Source: Schistocephalus solidus
Lineage: Eukaryota; Platyhelminthes; Cestoda; Diphyllobothriidea; Diphyllobothriidae
Reading direction: 5' to 3'
NCBI GenBank assembly: GCA_017591395.1
Contig: WEDG01005276.1
Coordinates: 1 to 64,000, forward strand
DNA length: 64,000 nucleotides
Numbering within the stretch: position 1 is the first letter of the stretch; each line of letters starts with the position of its first letter. The position numbers were made by a program, and so were the translations under genes. Positions 58,077 to 64,000 of the stretch are shown here, piece by piece. Under the pieces are notes generated by a model. The model was not told the DNA's origin and made no database searches. It saw only the letters and a list, made by a program, of their open reading frames with translations.

Positions 58077-60145
58077 ATGATGTACACAAATGTGCAGAGT
58101 CTATTGAACAAAATGGATGAAATTAAACTGGTCGTGGACCATTTACAACCTGACTTCATAGCTCTAACTGAAACATGGTTAAATGAACAAATCGCAGACA
58201 CAGAAGTCAGGATAGGTGGATTTCAGCTTATCCGCATGGATAGAAACGGACGTAGGGGTGGTGGAATCGCAATGTTTATACGAGAAGGCATTGACTTCAT
58301 TCCGGATGGGCCATCGCCAAATAGGATCTCGTCTTGCGAAATACTTTGTTGTAAACTGAAAGTCCCAAACCAACCAGACCTCCATATTGCCGTGGTATAT
58401 CGACCCCCAGGACAGCGAACGGACACGGACGAAGCACTCATCACAGAGGTAAAGCAAATCTGCCGTAGCAAACATTTATTAATACTTGGAGATTTCAACG
58501 CTCCCGATATCGATTGGGTGTCAATGTACTGCTCGCGATCAGAAAATTCATTCGAACAGAAATTACTTTAGTTGGTAAATGACGAGTTTCTTACCCAACA
58601 TGTCGCAATGAAGACGCGGTTCCGAAATGGGCTGCAGTCAAGCTGTTTAGATCTAATCATTAGTAGAGACGACAATTGCATCCTTGCATTAAGTTCTTAC
58701 GTGCCGCTTGGACGAAGTGATCAAAGTGTTCTTGCTTAGAGTACAGTCATTTTTCTGTACCCAAACGTCGTGCAGTTAGGCAGAGAAATGTATGGAAAGG
58801 GGATTATCCAAAATGAAAGAATTAATGAATGGGATAGACTGGAGCCCTGCACATGTACCTAACCGAAATTCTGCCTGGTTCTTCATTAGTAACTTGATTC
58901 AGCAGTTGTTAGAGAAATTCTGCCCACTTAAAAGGCGATCGTGCGTCTCCCGACCCAAGTGGGTGACATCGGAAATAAAAAGGAATCTCAAGAAGAAAAG
59001 AAGACTGTGGAAAACATATGCCAGATATCAACAACCCGAACATTTTTCTGCTTTTAAGAAACAGCAAAATCGGTGTCGAAATCTTCTGAGAAAAGAAAGA
59101 TCAGCTTTTGAGTCGGAAATAGTCAAAGAAATACCAAGAAATTCGAAAAGGTTTTATGCTAACGTTAATAAGGCAAAACGAAATCGCGACTGCATTCCTT
59201 GTCTTAAAGACCGTCAGGGAAACAACTTAACTGATAACTCTGATAAGACCAGCCTCTTATCCAATTTCTTTATGTTGGACAAAATCATTAGAAATGGGTT
59301 TGTCAGTCGATGCGGTCTACATTGACTTATGCAAAGCCGTTGACAGGGTTCCACACAAACGTCTGATCTTTAAGCTCCGTCAAATGGGTGTGACTGGCAA
59401 CCTACTCAAATGGTTGGCCGACTTTCTCACAGACAGGTGCCAGCGTGTTTGTATCGGAGACGCCAAGTCTCACTGGGAAACCGTTCACAGTGGAGTTCCG
59501 CAGGGCAGCGTTCTGGGTCCCATTTTGTTTCTGATATACGTAAACGACTGCCTGGATTGTCTGACATGCGAGAAGGTAATGTTCGCTGACGATTTGAAGT
59601 TATGGAACTCGATTGAAAAACCGCAGGATGCACGAAAATTACAACAAAAATTAGATCGCTTGCAAACATGGTGTGATGAGTGGCTGCTGAACCTTAATCT
59701 TAACAAATGCCAAATAATCCGACTGCGGTTTAGTTCCAGAAGGCTGATTAGATTTGAATACCAGTACTCCATCAGTGGTCACCAACTCCAGGAGGTTAAC
59801 ATTCTAAAGGACTTGGGTATATATATAACACCAACTCTCAAACCATCGTCGCACTGTGCGAATATCGCAAAGAAAGCTATGTGTATCTTAGGCGCAATCA
59901 GGAGGTCCTTCGTTAATTTTGACGGAGAGCTTTTTGGGCGCGTGTTTGGAACATATATCCGGCCGGTGTTGGAATATTGCGTTCAGGCGTGGCGCCCTTG
60001 GACGAAACATGACTACGCTCTGCTGGAGAAAGTTCAACGGAGGGCAACGAAACTAGTCAGCGGATTGGAATGCCTACCCTATGAGGGCCGCCTAGAAAGA
60101 CTTAAACTTTTTCCTCTCTCTTATAGGCAATACAGAAGGGATTTG
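58077..60145 (+). pseudogene. CR1-like LINE (element A) ORF2: endonuclease and RT
   Basis: Endonuclease 58077-58571: MMYTNVQSLLNKMDEIKLVV, ALTETWLNE (catalytic Glu), GGGIAMFIREG, VYRPPGQ, LLILGDFNAPDIDW. After a stop near 58572 a linker continues (RPKWVTSEIKRNLKKKRRLW, 58940-59270). At 59274/59275 the frame jumps into the middle of the RT, losing at least 460 bp relative to the copy at 62991-64000. RT then runs 59294-60145: VYIDLCKAVDRVPHKRLIFK, SGVPQGSVLGPILFLIYVND, MFADDLKLW. The RT frame is cut at YRRDL by the insertion at 60146. Confidence 0.9.
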
Positions 60146-62586
60146 TATATTTGTATATTTTGAAGGGTTACAGGCATTGCCCTTGATGACCCTATTAATG
60201 TTAGGTTATCATTGCATGTGTACAGTCAATATAAAATGATGTACATTTTAAAATGTTTGAGTCAAAGCATAAGATAACTTCAAATGCGTTTTCACAGCCA
60301 TAGGCGAAACATTGTGGAGGAAAAGTAGAGCCCGAAAGATTTTAAAAGGCTGGTTTTAAGAAATCATGCTGTGACAGTCGTCTTTTGTCAAATACAATGC
60401 AACCAAGCCTTCTTTTAAAATCAATAATGCTTTCAGAGTTAACCATCTCGCTTGGTAACGAGTTCCAAGGTCGAACCACTCGTTGGCTGAAACAAAACTT
60501 TCTGAGGTTCAATCGCGTGCGTTCGCTATTAACCTTGTAAGGATGACCACGCAGATGAGTTGTGCAGGCAAAGTCGAAGAAATCCTCCGATCTCAGGGTG
60601 GAATCATGGCCCCGAATAATCCGGAATGTCCAGAGCAGGCTACACCGTAAGTGCCTGTAGGAAAGAGGAAATAAGTCAAGCTTTTTCAATCTGTCTTGGT
60701 ACGGTAAAGTCTTAAGACCGTCAACCATCTTCGTTGCTCTCCGTTGCACCTATTCGAGGAGGTCAACATCTTTCTTCATCCACAGTATCCAAGCTGGTAC
60801 TCCGTAATCTAAATGTGGTCTCACAAAGGCGCCATAGACTTTTCCGCATAGATCAGGGGGGAATATTTTAAACGCACGTCTGATCCAATGTAGTGTACAT
60901 GTTGCCTTCTGGACTGCTTTCTTACAGTGTTCTGAGGGCATCAAATTCACAGTTGTCCACATGCCCAGATATTTGTATGTTTCGACTTCTTTTAATGCAG
61001 TGCCATTAATAAAGTACTGGTGTCTCAGAGATACTTTTCGACCGGCGCTCAGATGTAGGATCACGCACTTGGATACATTAAACTTAAGAAGCCACTTAGC
61101 CGACCAGGCACTTAGTTTGTCGATATTCGATTGTCACCCTTTTGCGTCATCAGCGCAGCTGACTTCAGTCCATATTTTTATGTCATCTGCGAACATGACA
61201 GCTTCACAATCTAGGTCATTGAGACAGTCGTTTACGTAGATTAGGAAGAGTAGGGGGCCCAAAACAGAACCCTGTGAAACACCACTTTCTACTTTTACCC
61301 ATTCTGAGCTAGAGTTTCCAACAACAACTCTCTGTACTCTGAAAGACAAGAAACTCTTGATCCAATTGAAAAGTTTTTCCTTGAATTCCTCCGTTCCAAA
61401 TCTTCTGCAAAAGAAGCCCGTGTGGTACACTATCAAAGGCTTTTTTGAATTCAAAAATACAACATCTACTGCATGACCCTTATCTGTGGCCTTTGTCCAT
61501 TTCTCGTGCGACTGAAGGGCACTCGTGAGACAGTAACGTCCTGGACGGAAGCCGTGTTGGGCATCGCATAGGATTTGGTTGTTTTTCCAGATAGCGCATT
61601 AAATGCCTCTTGATAATACGCTCCATTATTTTGCACGCTATGCAAGTTAAACTGACAAGGGCGGTAATTTGCACAGTCGAGTCGTGAACCTCCTTTATAG
61701 TTCGGGGCGATGAATGCGCACTTCCATTTCTTTCGGGAGTTTGCTTTCTTCGAAGGACTTTTGGAATATGATGGACAGCGGTATGCACAGTTCGTTAGCA
61801 AGTTCTCTTAGGGCTAAAGCAGGAATTCTATCCGGCCCAGGCGACTTGGCTGGTTTTATACGGAGTAATTCGGTTTTAACTACGGTCGGTGAAAAGTCTA
61901 GGTCTAGGTCCTCTGTTGTGGATGAGGAGGAGATGGAGGAGTAAGGTAAAGGGGGGGTACACATTGGTTGACAAACTGTTTGAAAAGCAGCAAAATTATT
62001 AGGCTCTCTAGTGAAGACGGTCTGGAAGAATTTGGAAAGAAGGGATGCTTTAACCTGGTCATCGGTCTCCAGTTTTCCGTCTGCAGACCTAAGGGCAGGT
62101 ATCATCTCCTGAATTCTCTTTGTACTCCGTATGTAGCCATATAGCATTTTTGGGGTGTTCCAACGATTTTTTTGCAGTATGTTTAGCTCAAACTTCCTCC
62201 GCAGCTTAGTAGCCTCACATTTACAAACGTTGCGTTGTTGCTTATATTCCCGTAAGTGAGCATCGGAGCCGGTTTGTCTGTAACGCCTCCAGAAGCAATT
62301 TCTTTTTTTGAAAGAGGCCTGCAAGTTTGAGTTTATCCACTTTGGGCGGTTTGTGGTTGTCTTTTTCCTGAGAGGACAGTTGAGGTAAACAATCCTTTTC
62401 AATAACGAACTCAATGTCGTCCAATCTTTAATGGTTTCACCATGTAGTTCTGTTTCCCAGGATATCTCTGACAGTTGTCTTCTCATAAGTGAGTAGTCCC
62501 CCTTCCAAATGTTTCTTACCCAAGTATCGGGTAAATTTGGTTTGGGGAAAACAGTGAGTACTCGAAGCGCAGCGTAATGTGATCAC
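60146..62586 (-). mobile_element. CR1-like LINE (element B) inserted into element A
   Basis: Minus strand, 2441 bp, 5'-truncated, containing linker and RT: RPKWINSNLQASFKKRNCFW, KPAKSPGPDRIPALALRELA (62486-61700), then after frameshifts GVSQGSVLGPLLFLIYVNDC, MFADDIKIW (61270-61170), and the C-terminus RRATKMVDGLKTLPYQDRLK ... RPWNSLPSEMVNSESIIDFK to 60342. The 3' end (60340-60146) has the AATAGGG..GCCTG stem and an ATATACAAATATACAAAT tail. TTG is present at both flanks (60143-60145 and 62587-62589). Confidence 0.9.
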
Positions 62587-62990
62587 TTGATCTTAGTCTT
62601 CAAACTGGTCAGAGGAGTTGATTGTGCTCTTCAGATGGCCAACGTTTTTGAATTGGCAAACATGAAAAGTCTCCGAGGTCACCAATACAAACTGAAAAGA
62701 AATCACGCCAAACTTGAAGTGCGGGCCAACTTCGTTTCCCAACGGGTGATTGACGAATGGAACAAACTGCCAGCCTCAGTTGTTCAGGCTGAAAGCGTTG
62801 AAATGTTTAAAAGAAGACTTGATGCATTTTTACTTGATGAACATATAATAAGTCGACAGCAATGATTGATATACTAAAACGACTATCGCCATGTAAAATT
62901 TGCTTGTTTTGCTAGCGTCTATCTGTAAATAGGGTTTTCAAAGGCTCTGCCTATCTCCCTTATATATACTGGATTATACTGAATTATACC
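62587..62990 (+). pseudogene. Element A, RT C-terminus and 3' end (resumes after insertion)
   Basis: Starts LILVFKLVRGVD and continues MKSLRGHQYKLKRNHAKLEV, FVSQRVIDEWNKLPASVVQA, FKRRLDAFL to a stop near 62863. The frame is exactly that interrupted at 60145. The 3' UTR is short, with AAATAGG..GCCTATCT stem (62925-62955) and an ATACTGGATTATACTGAATT tail. Confidence 0.9.
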
Positions 62991-64000
62991 GAGGAACCAC
63001 CTTTTGACGAGGACGAATCCTACAGTACTGCCACATCTACAAACAAAATAAGCATGGTGTCGTTCCCAATGGACACAGTAAGAAAAACTCTGAAACAGCT
63101 ACAGCCCACTCAATCACCTGGCCCAGATGCTATACCCGCAAATGTTCTCAATGAACTCACAGACCAGCTGGCCTCTCCGCTCTCCAAGATATTTGAAAGT
63201 TCGATGGAGGCGGGGGCTCTGCCTACCGAGTGGAAGATAGCCAACATAACCCCTATCTATAAAGGAGGAGAGAGGACATCACCAAACAGTTTCCGACCAG
63301 TCAGCCTCACAAGTATCCGTTGCAAAATGATGAAGAAGATAATCAAAACGGAACTGATGAGGCATATTGAAGAGAATACATTGCTAAGTTCATATCAACA
63401 TGGATTTCGAAGTGGTCAATCCTGCCTCACAAACCTGCTCACATCCATGGAAAATTGGACAAAATCATTAGAAATGGGTTTGTCAGTCGATGCGGTCTAC
63501 ATTGACTTATGCAAAGCCGTTGACAGGGTTCCACACAAACGTCTGATCTTTAAGCTCCGTCAAATGGGTGTGACTGGCAACCTACTCAAATTGTTGGCCG
63601 ACTTTCTCACAGCCAGGCGCCAGCGTGTTTGTATCGGAGACGCCAAGTCTCACTGGGAAACCGTTCACAGTGGAGTTCCGCAGGGCAGCGTTCTGGGCCC
63701 CATTTTGTTTCTGATATACGTAAACGACTGCCTGGATTGTCTGATATGCGAGAAGGTAATGTTCGCTGACGATTTGAAGTTATGGAACTCGATTGAAAAA
63801 CCGGAGGATGCGCGGAAATTACAACAAAACTTAGATCGCTTGCAAACATGGGGTGATGAGTGGCTGCTGAACCTTAATCTTAACAAATGCCAAATAATCC
63901 GACTGCGGTCTAGATCCAGAAGGATTATTAGGTTTGAATACCAGTACTTAATCAGTGGTCACAAACTCCATGAGGTAAATATTCTAAAGGACTTGGGTAT
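62991..64000 (+). CDS. CR1-like LINE (element C) reverse transcriptase, open to window edge
   Basis: One uninterrupted frame from 62991 to the end of the window (336 codons) with no stop, though it starts inside the protein: EPPFDEDESYSTATS, QLQPTQSPGPDAIPANVLNE, EWKIANITPIYKGGERTSPN, FRPVSLTSIRCKMMKKIIK, YQHGFRSGQSCLTNLLTSME, VYIDLCKAVDRVPHKRLIFK, SGVPQGSVLGPILFLIYVND, MFADDLKLW. All core RT motifs including the FADD box are intact. 5'-truncated directly after the tail of element A. About 96% identical to element A over 63455-64000 by eye. Whether the remaining C-terminus is intact cannot be seen. Confidence 0.9.

Noticed and set aside
1..64000. CRISPR arrays, operons, phage or bacterial defence genes
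   Set aside because: No regularly spaced short direct repeats and no prokaryotic gene organisation; introns and retroelements show a eukaryotic genome.

Overview
This is a repeat-dense eukaryotic window that I read as flatworm DNA, most probably from a diphyllobothriidean tapeworm. The two conserved genes establish an animal-type genome with GT-AG introns. The tapeworm assignment rests on my memory of LINE, Penelope-like and SINE families in that group and is inference. There is no bacterial-style gene organisation; most open reading frames are pieces of retroelements or chance frames.

Two conserved host genes are solid. (1) A complete SNF5/SMARCB1 gene (core subunit of SWI/SNF chromatin remodellers) lies on the minus strand from 51955 to 40081. 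I could place all eight coding exons; every junction is GT-AG, the phases close exactly, and the product is 427 residues. Three introns are about 3 kb and hold transposon debris. (2) A TRAPPC5 gene (TRAPP vesicle-tethering complex) lies on the plus strand; three consecutive exons between 26547 and 27933 are clear, but its first and last exons were not found. Three further possible minus-strand exons (4642-4084, 9867-9492, and an EF-hand exon at 15991-15706) look coding but are unassigned.

The rest is layered transposons. 0-16 kb: the 3' end of a zinc-finger LINE, a dead Tc1/mariner, SINEs, a 1.2-kb foldback element, Penelope-like remnants, a long GGA tract. 16-22 kb: telomere-like repeats, a second foldback element, a Penelope-like GIY-YIG fragment between inverted repeats, and a 95-bp-arm palindrome between two TA tracts. 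22-33.5 kb: two copies of the zinc-finger LINE in opposite orientations (23.0-25.95 kb plus; 33.5-29.4 kb minus) flanking TRAPPC5. 34.4-39 kb: a decayed second RTE-like LINE with a truncated Ty3/gypsy element in its middle. 52.5-64 kb: a stack of CR1-like LINEs, including one inserted inside another with a recognisable 3-bp target duplication and, at the right edge, a 5'-truncated copy whose reverse-transcriptase frame is still open.

The most unusual structures are: the LINE whose reverse transcriptase is followed by five C2H2 zinc fingers and a duplicated, hairpin-rich 3' UTR; SINE-derived large palindromes at 13.5 and 20.5 kb; the shared 3'-terminal hairpin of the CR1-like elements; and the Ser/Gly/Asn-rich expansion inside the SNF5 protein. 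All homology calls are from reading translations by eye; no search was run.
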